9,218 nt of DNA from VYFG01 sp022827325 (GCA_022827325.1 JAJDTE010000110.1:1-9218), one strand, 5' to 3'. Shown: positions 1-6,871, counted from the stretch's first letter. Notes: a model not told the origin generated them from the sequence alone. A program made the numbers and translations.

Positions 1-741
1 GCAGCGCAGTACCGCTGCCTGAATGGTATCCAGCCGGCCGGTGATGCCGGTGCGGACGTTGTCGTACTGGCTGGTGCCCATGCCATGAAAGCGTATGGAC
101 CTGAGCACTTCGGCCCGCTCCCCGTCGTCGGTGAAGACCGCGCCGCCATCCCCGTAGCAGCCGAGTGGCTTCGCCGGGAAGAAACTGGTGGCGGCGAGAT
201 CACCGAACGTGCCGACCCTGCGACCTTCCCTGCCGCCCCCGAAGCTCTGGGCGGCGTCAGCCAGCACGAACAGGTCATGCCGCGCGGCGATCTCGCTGAT
301 CGCCCCGTAGTCCGCAGGCAGGCCGAACAGGTCCACCGGTATGATGCCCCTGAGATTCATCCCGCCCTGCCGCCTGATCCGCCTGACGGTTTCCTCGAGC
401 CGGTTCACGTCGATGTTGAACGTGGTGTCCTCGACATCGACAAAAACCACCGTGGCGCCCAACAGCTGGATCACTTCAGCGGTGGCCACAAACGTGAACG
501 ACGGCGCGATCACCGCGTCGCCGGGCCCGACACCGTAACTCATCAGGGACATCAGCAGTGCATCGAATCCGCTGGCGGCGCTGACCACGTGCCCCGCGCC
601 GCAATACTCGGCGAGCTCATCCTCCAGGGCGTAGACCTCCGGCCCCATGATGTACTGACCGTGCGCAAACACGGCATCGATCGAGTCACGGATGTCGGTT
701 TCGAGGCGCCGGAACTGCGCATCGAGATCCACGAATTTCAT
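1..741 (-). CDS. DegT/DnrJ/EryC1/StrS sugar aminotransferase, WbpE-like (C-terminus cut by window)
   Basis: This is a PLP-dependent aminotransferase of the type that places an amino group on a keto-sugar nucleotide for O-antigen, capsule or glycan synthesis in the cytoplasm. The 247 visible residues begin MKFVDLDAQF and carry GQYIMGPEV (28-36), the acidic PLP-ring contact in LADAAQSFG (159-167), the Schiff-base lysine K191 in TSFFPAKPLGCYGDGGA, and GRLDTIQAA (235-243). The K191 block and the RLDTxQAA block match WbpE/WlbC-type enzymes, which act on 3-keto UDP-GlcNAcA sugars; the exact substrate is inferred. Family members are about 360-400 residues, so roughly the last third lies outside the window. 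ATG at 741 is the only usable start: there is no in-frame ATG, GTG or TTG between it and the stop at 781-783. The usual G-T-D-A-L phosphate-binding motif reads G-F-D-A-L here (F59). It is the last visible gene of the minus-strand set, 39 bp after the PPTase. Confidence 0.93.
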   Translation of the reverse strand, partial: MKFVDLDAQFRRLETDIRDSIDAVFAHGQYIMGPEVYALEDELAEYCGAGHVVSAASGFDALLMSLMSYGVGPGDAVIAPSFTFVATAEVIQLLGATVVFVDVEDTTFNIDVNRLEETVRRIRRQGGMNLRGIIPVDLFGLPADYGAISEIAARHDLFVLADAAQSFGGGREGRRVGTFGDLAATSFFPAKPLGCYGDGGAVFTDDGERAEVLRSIRFHGMGTSQYDNVRTGITGRLDTIQAAVLRC

Positions 742-767
742 GACCGGATACCTGACGGATTGTACAT
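738..767 (-). promoter_or_regulatory. Possible 9-codon coupling mini-ORF before the aminotransferase
   Basis: In the 39-bp gap a GGGGAG Shine-Dalgarno-like run (771-776) precedes an ATG at 767. It opens the frame MYNPSGIRS and ends in a TGA that overlaps the aminotransferase ATG as ATGA. The aminotransferase ATG has no comparable ribosome site of its own, so termination-reinitiation is plausible. The Shine-Dalgarno spacing is short (about 3 nt), and a frame this small can arise by chance. Confidence 0.3.
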
Positions 768-780
768 GTGCTCCCCTGGT

Positions 781-1587
781 TCAGCGGATGTCCAGTTGCC
801 ATGACCTGATGGGCGGACGGTCCCGTCCGTCACCCGGATACACTAGGGCGGCGACTGCCGGGAAAGGCATTTTGACCTGCACCCCCGCAAACGAGGCGGG
901 CATGCCGCTGATGTCCGTACCGGAAAAAAGTCCGGCCCGCGGCGTATCGAACCAGCAGGAACCGGGCATGTCGAACAGCGCCACCTGCCCCAGGTTGTAG
1001 CGGATGCCTACACCCAGGGCCTTGCCGTAGGCTTCCTTGCGTGTCCAGCAGCACAGCATGGCGTCATTGCGCAGTCTCTTCGGCATGGCATTCCAGGCAG
1101 TGCGTTCCTCGGCGGTCAGTTTTCTCGCGGCCAGGCAGTCCGCGCTGGTACGCCGCGGCAGCACCTCGATGTCCACGCCGAGTTCCCGGTCGTCCGCCAG
1201 GGCGTACAGGACCCTGTCCCCCGAAAGACTGTAGTTGAACCTGAGCCGGCCGCCGGCGCCGTCAAGCAGTTCCGGCTTGCCGCGGGTACCATAACCGAAG
1301 CGGATGTCTTTCGCGGGAATGCCGGTATACGCCGACAGCAGGTACCGGGCGCCCGCCCGGCCGCCGAGATACAGCCGGCGTTTTCCGGCATCGACAATCC
1401 GCTCTCCACGACTGATGTCGGCCGGCGTAAGACAGGCGGAAAGGGTGCCGCCGAGGGAAGCAAGGTCAACGGCCCACAGGTGGATGTCGCCCTGCAGCGG
1501 CGCGGTGTCCCGGGGCCGGGGAACAGCAGGCCTCCAATCCAGGGAGAGCATGCCGACATGGTCGCTCAGCGCCGGCTCGCTAGACAT
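781..1587 (-). CDS. Sfp/EntD-type 4'-phosphopantetheinyl transferase
   Basis: The enzyme moves 4'-phosphopantetheine from CoA to a serine of acyl- or peptidyl-carrier proteins (PKS, NRPS or fatty-acid type). The 268-residue protein is in the Sfp size class. Visible motifs, in order, are GTRGKPEL (100-107), RFNYSLSGDRVLYA (116-129), the metal-binding GVDIE (137-141, D139 and E141), LTAEERTAW (157-165), and CWTRKEAYGKALGVG (180-194, with metal ligand E185). The histidine of the usual SHS motif is leucine here (L121). ATG at 1587 was chosen over the preceding in-frame TTG because its ATG overlaps the end of the upstream 74-residue gene by 8 bp, a common coupling layout. The carrier protein it serves is not in the window. 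Its grouping with a sugar aminotransferase suggests a specialised lipid, glycan or polyketide pathway, but that is inference. Confidence 0.93.
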   Translation of the reverse strand: MSSEPALSDHVGMLSLDWRPAVPRPRDTAPLQGDIHLWAVDLASLGGTLSACLTPADISRGERIVDAGKRRLYLGGRAGARYLLSAYTGIPAKDIRFGYGTRGKPELLDGAGGRLRFNYSLSGDRVLYALADDRELGVDIEVLPRRTSADCLAARKLTAEERTAWNAMPKRLRNDAMLCCWTRKEAYGKALGVGIRYNLGQVALFDMPGSCWFDTPRAGLFSGTDISGMPASFAGVQVKMPFPAVAALVYPGDGRDRPPIRSWQLDIR

Positions 1588-1804
1588 CAAAGGCCGGTGA
1601 ATAGCTGTTCATCTGCGTCAGGGCGTTTTCCTCCGTGCTGGTGTCGAGACCCTGGCCCTTTCTCTGCAATATGCGGTACTGCAGCCCCTGGCGATCGAAC
1701 AGCGCCGTACCGTCATCCAGCCCGAGTTCCACGACCAGTCCCTCGCCCGGCATGCTGAAGATGCCGACCAGCCGGGATTTCTCTCCTTGTTTGCGCCTGC
1801 TCAT
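1580..1804 (-). CDS. Unrecognised 74-residue protein between ilvA and the PPTase
   Basis: I do not recognise this protein. It starts with a basic stretch (MSRRKQGEKSR), followed by a core with alternating hydrophobic residues (LVGIFSMPGEGLVVELGL, then TALFDRQGLQYRILQRK) that looks like a small beta-rich fold, and a polar tail ending SPAFDV. There is no signal peptide, membrane segment or cysteine. The ATG lies 10 bp after the ilvA stop and the last 8 bp overlap the PPTase start, so the arrangement argues for a real, co-transcribed gene. The ribosome site is weak (GGAT). No function is proposed. It could be an accessory factor of the PPTase or of the pathway the operon serves. Confidence 0.65.
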   Translation of the reverse strand: MSRRKQGEKSRLVGIFSMPGEGLVVELGLDDGTALFDRQGLQYRILQRKGQGLDTSTEENALTQMNSYSPAFDV

Positions 1805-1814
1805 CTATCCGCAC

Positions 1815-3353
1815 TCAGGACAGGAACAACCGATACACCGGGTTGCCGGTTTCCTCGCGGTAGGAATACCCGAGGTTGCGCAAAAAGCCCCTGAATGCCG
1901 TCCGGCCTTCGGGAGGCACCGCGATTCCGCACAGGACCCGTCCGAAGTCGGCGCCGTGGTGGCGGTAGTGGAACAGCGTGATATTGAAATTCGAACCCAG
2001 CTGGTCGAGGAATTCCCGCAACGCCCCGACACGTTCGGGAATCTCGAAACTGAAGATGCGTTCGTGTTCGAGTCCCGGCGCGCGACCGCCCACCATGTGC
2101 CGCGCATGCACCTTGGCGACCTCGTTGTCGGTCAGGTCCAGCGTGGGGAAACCTACCGATTCAAGCTTGGTGACAAGTTTCTCGATCTCGTCCCTTTCCT
2201 TGATCTGGACGCCGACAAAGATATGCGCACACTCGTCGGTCGAATAGCGATAGTTGAATTCCGACACCTGCCGATTGCCGATGAAGCCGCAGAAACGCCG
2301 GAACGAGCCCGGCTTTTCGGGTATGGTCACAGCCAGGATGGCCTCGCGGCGCTCGCCGATTTCGGCGCGTTCCGAGATGTGGCGCAAACGGTCGAAATTG
2401 ATGTTGGCGCCGGAACACACCGCCACAAGGTTCTTGCCCCGGACTGTCTCGCCCCTGTCTTCATGCTCCTTGAGCCATCGCTTGACGCCGGCGATCCCGA
2501 GTGCGCCCGACGGTTCCACCAGGGTCCGGGTATCCTCGAAAATGTCCTTGACCGCGGCACAGATTTCGTCCGTGCTGACCCGAATGAACTCGTCCACCAT
2601 GTCACGGCAGAGCCGGAAGGTCTCCTTGCCCACCTGCTTGACGGCAACGCCATCGGCGAAAATACCCACCTGTTTCAGCTTCAGCCGCCTGCCCGCCTTC
2701 ACTGACCTGTACATGGCATCGGAATCTTCCGGCTCGACGCCGATGATGCGCACACTGGGCTGGACCTGCTTGACATAGACCGCCACCCCCGCGGTCAGTC
2801 CGCCGCCGCCCACCGGCAGGAAGATGGCGTCGATGGGATCAAGGCTCTGCTTGAGGATTTCCATGCCCACGGTTCCCTGGCCCGCGATGATGGCGGGGTC
2901 GTCGAATGGGGAAATCAGCAGCCTGTTCTCCCTGCGCGACAGGTTTGTTGCGTATTCTGAAGCACCGTCGAAACTGTCACCGACCAGCCGCACCTCCGCG
3001 CCCCAGCGTTCCACGGCCTCGACCTTCACCGCGGGTGCGGTCTGGGGCATCACCACGATGGCACGGCAGCCCAGCTGGTGGGCGCTCATTGCCACGCCGA
3101 TGGCATGGTTGCCGGCGGATGCCGCCACAACGCCACGACGAAGCTGGGCTTTCGGCAGGGATGCCATCTTGTTGTAGGCGCCCCGTATCTTGTAACAAAA
3201 CACGGGCTGTTGATCTTCCCGCTTCAGCAGGACGTGATTGTCCAGGCGATCCGACAAAAGCCGTGCATGATCGAGCGCAGTTTCGCGGGCAACATCGTAC
3301 ACCCTGGCATTGAGGATGTCGGTCAGGTAGGTATGGGGGGACTTGGTTGTCAT
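1815..3353 (-). CDS. ilvA: Threonine ammonia-lyase (threonine dehydratase), biosynthetic
   Basis: It converts L-threonine to 2-oxobutanoate and ammonia, the committed step to isoleucine, in the cytoplasm. At 512 residues it is close to the long biosynthetic form (E. coli about 514). The PLP domain (about 1-325) shows the Schiff-base lysine K55 in CYKIRGAYNKM, SAGNHAIG (79-86), the glycine-rich phosphate loop PVGGGGLTAG (180-189), EPSGALG (280-286) and VCSGANINFDR (312-322). Two ACT-like regulatory subdomains follow: about 337-410 (EKPGSFRRFCGFIG) and 432-505 (RVGALREFLDQLG). These are the isoleucine/valine-sensing region in the family, so feedback control is expected. ATG at 3353 fits the family N-terminus but has no clear ribosome site. 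It leads the minus-strand gene set, with the 74-residue gene 10 bp downstream. Being placed next to a PPTase and a sugar aminotransferase is unusual for this housekeeping enzyme. Confidence 0.97.
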   Translation of the reverse strand: MTTKSPHTYLTDILNARVYDVARETALDHARLLSDRLDNHVLLKREDQQPVFCYKIRGAYNKMASLPKAQLRRGVVAASAGNHAIGVAMSAHQLGCRAIVVMPQTAPAVKVEAVERWGAEVRLVGDSFDGASEYATNLSRRENRLLISPFDDPAIIAGQGTVGMEILKQSLDPIDAIFLPVGGGGLTAGVAVYVKQVQPSVRIIGVEPEDSDAMYRSVKAGRRLKLKQVGIFADGVAVKQVGKETFRLCRDMVDEFIRVSTDEICAAVKDIFEDTRTLVEPSGALGIAGVKRWLKEHEDRGETVRGKNLVAVCSGANINFDRLRHISERAEIGERREAILAVTIPEKPGSFRRFCGFIGNRQVSEFNYRYSTDECAHIFVGVQIKERDEIEKLVTKLESVGFPTLDLTDNEVAKVHARHMVGGRAPGLEHERIFSFEIPERVGALREFLDQLGSNFNITLFHYRHHGADFGRVLCGIAVPPEGRTAFRGFLRNLGYSYREETGNPVYRLFLS

Positions 3354-3364
3354 GGAAATGCCAT
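3350..3364 (-). promoter_or_regulatory. Possible 4-codon mini-ORF overlapping the ilvA start
   Basis: On the minus strand an AGG lies 6 nt before an ATG that opens MAFP and a TGA. That TGA overlaps the ilvA start as ATGA. The ilvA ATG itself has no Shine-Dalgarno at normal distance, so ribosomes may load at the mini-ORF and reinitiate. The frame is very short and may be coincidental. Confidence 0.25.
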
Positions 3365-3409
3365 TGCAATCCTGGAGGCTCTGCTGACGGTAGCGATTCG
3401 CGGAAAACC

Positions 3410-3425
3410 GGGGATTATAATCCCC
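3410..3425. promoter_or_regulatory. Perfect 16-bp palindrome with a -10 box on both strands
   Basis: GGGGATTATAATCCCC is a perfect palindrome in the ilvA/lipoprotein divergent region. It holds TATAAT on the plus strand (3416-3421) and, by symmetry, on the minus strand (3419-3414). The minus-strand box would start transcription about 55 nt before ilvA; the plus-strand box would give a leader of about 117 nt for the lipoprotein. No convincing -35 lies at 16-18 bp on either side (TTTCTG for ilvA, GCGATT for the plus strand), so an activator may be needed. The symmetry also suits a dimeric regulator. The box is seen; promoter and operator function are inferred. Confidence 0.45.
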
Positions 3426-3501
3426 ATTTTAAAGTACAGAAAACGCTGGCGTGAGGTTTCCCGAGTGAATAGGAATTCAGGCGGCCGGTCAGGCGCAGGC
3501 C

Positions 3502-3547
3502 GAAGGATGACGCGATGAATACATGAAGATACGATGAAGATACGATG
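3502..3547 (+). promoter_or_regulatory. Chain of five overlapping ATGA stop-start junctions before the lipoprotein
   Basis: After a GAAGGA Shine-Dalgarno-like run (3502-3507), ATGs lie at 3507, 3515, 3523, 3534 and 3545. Each of the first four opens a frame of only 3-4 codons (MTR, MNT, MKIR, MKIR), and each terminates in a TGA that overlaps the next ATG. The spacings 8, 8, 11 and 11 each shift the frame by one. The last ATG starts the lipoprotein. The GAAGGA run is best spaced (7 nt) for the ATG at 3515, while each 11-bp repeat also supplies a GAAG about 5 nt before the next ATG. A reinitiation relay is inferred, not shown. Confidence 0.5.
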
Positions 3548-3555
3548 AAGATACG
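3523..3555 (+). repeat. Three exact tandem copies of an 11-bp unit spanning the start codon
   Basis: ATGAAGATACG is repeated three times without interruption (3523-3533, 3534-3544, 3545-3555). The third copy encodes the first residues (MKIR) of the lipoprotein. The 11-bp period is not a multiple of three, so each copy puts its ATG in a different frame, and each copy closes the frame of the one before. Replication slippage could change copy number without disturbing the gene itself. Confidence 0.9.
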
Positions 3556-4162
3556 GTTGGTGATCTGCATGTCGGCCGCGGTGGCCATCTCCGGCTGCGT
3601 GGCGATGTCCGAGGAGGAATGCCGGTCCGCGGACTGGCGCACGGTGGGATACGAGGACGGAACCCGGGGCATACAGAGGATCTCGGATTACCGCCAGGCC
3701 TGCGCCAAGGCCGGGGTTATTCCCGATCTCGACGCCTATCTGCACGGGCTCGACGAAGGGCTGTCGGTCTACTGCCGTCCGGCAAGGGGATACCGGACGG
3801 GACGCAGCGGGCGTCTCTACGGCGGCGTGTGTCCCGAGGATCTGGAGCCGGGGTTTCTCGACGCCTATACCGTGGGCCGCCGGGTGCATGCGGCCGAAGG
3901 CGAGGCGGCGGGCTGGCGTAGAACTGTCGACGGCCTCGATGAGCGCATTGCCGAGGCCGAGGAGGCGATAGACGAACTGGAATGGCAACTCGACAACGCG
4001 GACCTGACGACGGAACAGCGCAGGGCCACGAGGGCGGATATCTACGAGTTGCTGACGGAGACAATTCCGTGGCTGCGTGAAGAACGCAGGGAGGCGATCG
4101 CATCGCTGCGGTACGCGCTGGACAGGTTCGAGGCGCTGCTGGACAACCCGTACGAACGGTAG
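3545..4162 (+). CDS. DUF2799 family lipoprotein
   Basis: The 205-residue protein begins with a lipoprotein signal: basic MKIR, a hydrophobic stretch (5-14) and the lipobox ISGC with lipid-bearing Cys18. The +2 residue is valine, not aspartate, so the Lol rule predicts the outer membrane. Residues about 22-115 look like DUF2799, with spaced repeats of the types ADWRTVGYEDG, PDLDAYLHGLDEG, YCRPARGYRTGRSG and PEDLEPGFLDAY. Four cysteines (26, 53, 77, 96) could form disulfides in the periplasm. Residues about 125-200 are rich in E, R, L and A with heptad-like spacing and probably form a coiled coil. The function of DUF2799 proteins is unknown to me. The start was taken as the last ATG of the tandem repeat because only that frame carries the signal sequence. 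It is divergent from ilvA and has no obvious partner. Confidence 0.85.
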   Translation: MKIRLVICMSAAVAISGCVAMSEEECRSADWRTVGYEDGTRGIQRISDYRQACAKAGVIPDLDAYLHGLDEGLSVYCRPARGYRTGRSGRLYGGVCPEDLEPGFLDAYTVGRRVHAAEGEAAGWRRTVDGLDERIAEAEEAIDELEWQLDNADLTTEQRRATRADIYELLTETIPWLREERREAIASLRYALDRFEALLDNPYER

Positions 4163-4170
4163 CGGCGCCC

Positions 4171-4195
4171 GGTCCGGTTCCGCCGGCACCGGATC
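4171..4195 (+). terminator. Stem-loop after the lipoprotein gene
   Basis: GGTCCGGT pairs with ACCGGATC (one G-U pair) around a 9-nt loop, starting 8 bp after the lipoprotein stop. There is no T-run after it, so it is not a classic intrinsic terminator. It could stabilise the mRNA end or act with Rho. Confidence 0.35.
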
Positions 4196-4274
4196 GTGGA
4201 AGCTGCCCGGACCCGTTGTTACATGCCCACCCGAATCCAAAGGCCCGGACCGCATTGCACGGGCACTGCAGATG

Positions 4275-4302
4275 TTGACATGGCGTCCCGGCGGACTATA
4301 TC
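4275..4302 (+). promoter_or_regulatory. Sigma70-like promoter for the RND exporter
   Basis: A perfect TTGACA (4275-4280) is followed after 16 bp by TATATC (4297-4302, 4 of 6 to TATAAT). It points at the exporter gene, with transcription predicted near 4309. It is the best -35 hexamer noticed in the gene-free regions. Confidence 0.5.
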
Positions 4303-4531
4303 TTTCTTGGCATCAACCTTCAGTCCACGTTGCTGCGGTGGTGCATGTCATGTCCGGTCCCGATATGGGCCCAGTGGATTCGAAGCACGTGGTCCAGGCC
4401 GGGCCGCCTGCATCGTAGCCTGCCCCGGCCGAACCGGCATGCTTGCCGCCATGCCATGAATTTCCGGTTTCGATAATGCCCGGCGCACCGCTTACCCGCG
4501 AAGTCGTTCGTAACCAGCCCCGTCCGGTCCT

Positions 4532-6871
4532 GTGGAAGAAAACGGCATAACAAAAGAGTCATTCGCAAAACGGTTTGCCGAAAGGGTGCTCGCGGCCCGG
4601 TGGCGGGTCATCCTCGCCACGCTGTTCCTGGTTGCGGTCGCATCAAGCGGTATTGCCCGGCTCGAATTCTCCGCCAACTACCGCATCTTCTTCGACGACG
4701 ACAACCCGCAGCTTCTGGCCCTGGAAGCGCTGGAGAACACCTACGGGAAGAACGAAAACATCGTGTTCCTGGTGATTCCGGACGATGGTGACGCCACATC
4801 GCAAAGCGCACTGTCGGCCGCCGCCTGGCTCACGGAATCCGCCTGGCATACACCCTACTCGAGACGCGTCGACTCGCTCGCCAATTTTCAATACACAACC
4901 GCAGACGGCGACGATCTGTACGTGCGGGATCTGGTTGATCCCCAGGAACTGGCCCAGCCTGAGACGCGGTCCCGGATCCGCGATGTCGCTTCGTCCGACC
5001 CCCGTATCGCCGGCAGCATGCTCTCCCTGAACGGGGATGTCAGCGTTGTAAGCGTCACCGTCGAACTGCCGGAGGAGGGCCTGCTGGAAGCCGTGGCTGA
5101 AATTGCCGGGTTCGCCAGGTCCGTCGCCGCGGAGGCGGAAGAACGGTTTCCCGGCGTAGACCTCCGTATCGTCGGCACGGTCATGATCAACCAGACCTTC
5201 CTGGAAGCATCGATCGACAGTCAGAAGATCTTCCTGCCCGCCAGCCTGCTGCTCATGGCTCTGATCCTCGGCGTCCTCATCCGGGGCTGGGCGGGGGTGG
5301 CGGCAACCGGAATGGTCATCGTCTTTTCCATTCTCGCGTCAATGGGCCTTGGCATGTGGGCCGGGCTGCCCTTTTCCCCGCCCATCTCGCCGGCACCCAC
5401 CATCGTACTGATGATTGTCGTGGCGAACTGCGTGCACCTGCTGGTGGCCCTGCAGCAGTGTCTGCGTGCCGGGCAAAACAGACACGATGCCATCGTTGAA
5501 TCCGTCAGGCTGAACCTGTACCCGGTATTCCTGGCGAGTCTCACGACGACGCTTGGATTCCTGAGCATGAACTTCTCCGAGGTGCCGCCCTATCGCCATC
5601 TCGGCAGCTTCGTTGCTTTCGGCATCGCCACCTCCTTCATTCTCTCCGTCACCTTCCTTCCGGCCCTGCTTTCGCTTCTCCCGATTCGTGCCACGAAGGA
5701 ACGCCGATTCGGCGGAACCGCCATGGTCCGCCTGGCAGATTCCGTGCTGCGCTACAGAAAGGCGATCCTGTGGGGATGGATTCTGATCGTACCCCTCGTG
5801 CTTCTGGCCATTCCGCGCAACGAACTGAATGATGTCCTGGTTCATTTCTTCGATGAGAGCGTCGAATTCCGGCAGGATACGGATTTCATGGACGAACACC
5901 TGAGCGGCAACACCCTGCTCGAATACTCGCTGGAAGCGACTGCCGAGGGCGGTGTCACCGACCCCCTGTTCCTTGCCGACATCTCGAAATTCGCCGACTG
6001 GTACCGTGAACAGCCCCCCGTACGCCACGTGGCGGTCATCACCGATACCTTTCGCCAACTCAACAAGAGCATGCATGGAGACGACCCGACCGCCTACCGG
6101 ATTCCGGAAAGCCAGGACCTGGCGGCACAATACCTTCTGTTGTACGAACTCTCGCTTCCCCAGGGCCTGAACCTGAACAACCAGATCGACAGGTCCAGAT
6201 CAGCCACTCGCGTGTCGATTTCGGCGGAAACGCTGGATACACAGGAGGTGCTTGAACTGAACGCGCGTGCCGAGGCCTGGCTGAAGGACAACGCGGCCCA
6301 TGTCGCAGACGTCAACAGCACCGGTCCCGCCGCACTGTTCGCCTATATCGGACAGCGCAACATCCGCGCCATGCTGGTCGGGACTCTGGTCGTGCTCCTG
6401 GCCATTTCCGCCATTCTCCTGTTCGCCCTGCGGTCACTGCGGCTGGGCCTGATCAGCATCATCCCCAATCTGGTTCCCGCCGCGCTGGGCTTCGGTGTCT
6501 GGGGGTTGACGGTGGGACAGGTGGGCCTCTCGTTATCCGTGGTGGTTGCCATGACCGTGGGCATCGTCGTGGACGATACGGTGCACTTTCTCAGCAAGTA
6601 CCGCCGTGCGCGGCGCGAATACGGCCAGGATACCGAGGCAGCGGTGCATTACGCCTTTGACACGGCCGGCCGGGCCCTTTTCACAACGACGGTGGTGCTG
6701 GTGGCCGGCTTCTTGATCTTCGTGTTTTCCCCGTTCGTTCCCACCGCGCAGGTTGGAGTGCTGACCGCGATGATCATTGCCTTTGCGTTCATTGCCGACC
6801 TGACGCTCCTGCCGGCACTGCTGACGGTGGTGGACCGGGGCCCAGCCAGGCGGGACGCGCCGGCATCCTGA
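4532..6871 (+). CDS. RND superfamily (MMPL/HAE3-like) exporter
   Basis: This 779-residue inner-membrane protein has the duplicated RND layout: one membrane helix (about 24-44), a periplasmic domain (45-230), five helices (233-253, 257-277, 288-308, 330-348, 358-384), then helix 7 (411-428), a second periplasmic domain (429-610) and helices 8-12 (612-765). Such proteins use the proton gradient to move lipids, hopanoids or other hydrophobic molecules out of the membrane. The substrate here is unknown. Helix 10 keeps the acidic pair in GIVVDDTVHFL (677-687, D681/D682). The matching site in helix 4 reads VVANCVHLL (296-304), with N299 where an aspartate is usual. The start is GTG at 4532, the first start codon after an in-frame TAA at 4511; no Shine-Dalgarno is visible, so a later start near GTG in codon 19 is possible. 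It appears to be transcribed alone. Confidence 0.93.
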   Translation: MEENGITKESFAKRFAERVLAARWRVILATLFLVAVASSGIARLEFSANYRIFFDDDNPQLLALEALENTYGKNENIVFLVIPDDGDATSQSALSAAAWLTESAWHTPYSRRVDSLANFQYTTADGDDLYVRDLVDPQELAQPETRSRIRDVASSDPRIAGSMLSLNGDVSVVSVTVELPEEGLLEAVAEIAGFARSVAAEAEERFPGVDLRIVGTVMINQTFLEASIDSQKIFLPASLLLMALILGVLIRGWAGVAATGMVIVFSILASMGLGMWAGLPFSPPISPAPTIVLMIVVANCVHLLVALQQCLRAGQNRHDAIVESVRLNLYPVFLASLTTTLGFLSMNFSEVPPYRHLGSFVAFGIATSFILSVTFLPALLSLLPIRATKERRFGGTAMVRLADSVLRYRKAILWGWILIVPLVLLAIPRNELNDVLVHFFDESVEFRQDTDFMDEHLSGNTLLEYSLEATAEGGVTDPLFLADISKFADWYREQPPVRHVAVITDTFRQLNKSMHGDDPTAYRIPESQDLAAQYLLLYELSLPQGLNLNNQIDRSRSATRVSISAETLDTQEVLELNARAEAWLKDNAAHVADVNSTGPAALFAYIGQRNIRAMLVGTLVVLLAISAILLFALRSLRLGLISIIPNLVPAALGFGVWGLTVGQVGLSLSVVVAMTVGIVVDDTVHFLSKYRRARREYGQDTEAAVHYAFDTAGRALFTTTVVLVAGFLIFVFSPFVPTAQVGVLTAMIIAFAFIADLTLLPALLTVVDRGPARRDAPAS

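Larger units (their letters stand above)
4163..4531. other. 369-bp gene-free stretch between lipoprotein and exporter
   Basis: No convincing gene is seen; open frames here are short and have no ribosome site. The stretch holds a stem-loop just after the lipoprotein, a promoter-like pair at 4275-4302, and a second hairpin near the exporter: GGCATG (4436-4441), an 8-nt loop, then CATGCC (4450-4455). If the promoter is used, the exporter mRNA has a leader of about 220 nt with no recognised riboswitch. Confidence 0.6.

Noticed and set aside
85..804. 239-codon open frame on the plus strand
   Set aside because: It is antisense to the aminotransferase, whose conserved motifs fix the minus strand as coding. 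The plus-strand product has no recognisable domain.
1585..1590. TTG at 1590 as start of the PPTase
   Set aside because: The adjacent ATG at 1587 is the stronger codon and gives the usual short overlap with the upstream gene.
1635..2705. 356-codon open frame on the plus strand
   Set aside because: It is a mirror frame of ilvA, an effect of GC-rich codon use; ilvA motifs are unmistakable on the other strand.
3350..4255. 301-codon minus-strand frame over the lipoprotein
   Set aside because: The composition is low-complexity (Pro, Arg, His rich), there is no start signal, and the plus strand has a signal peptide and DUF2799 pattern.
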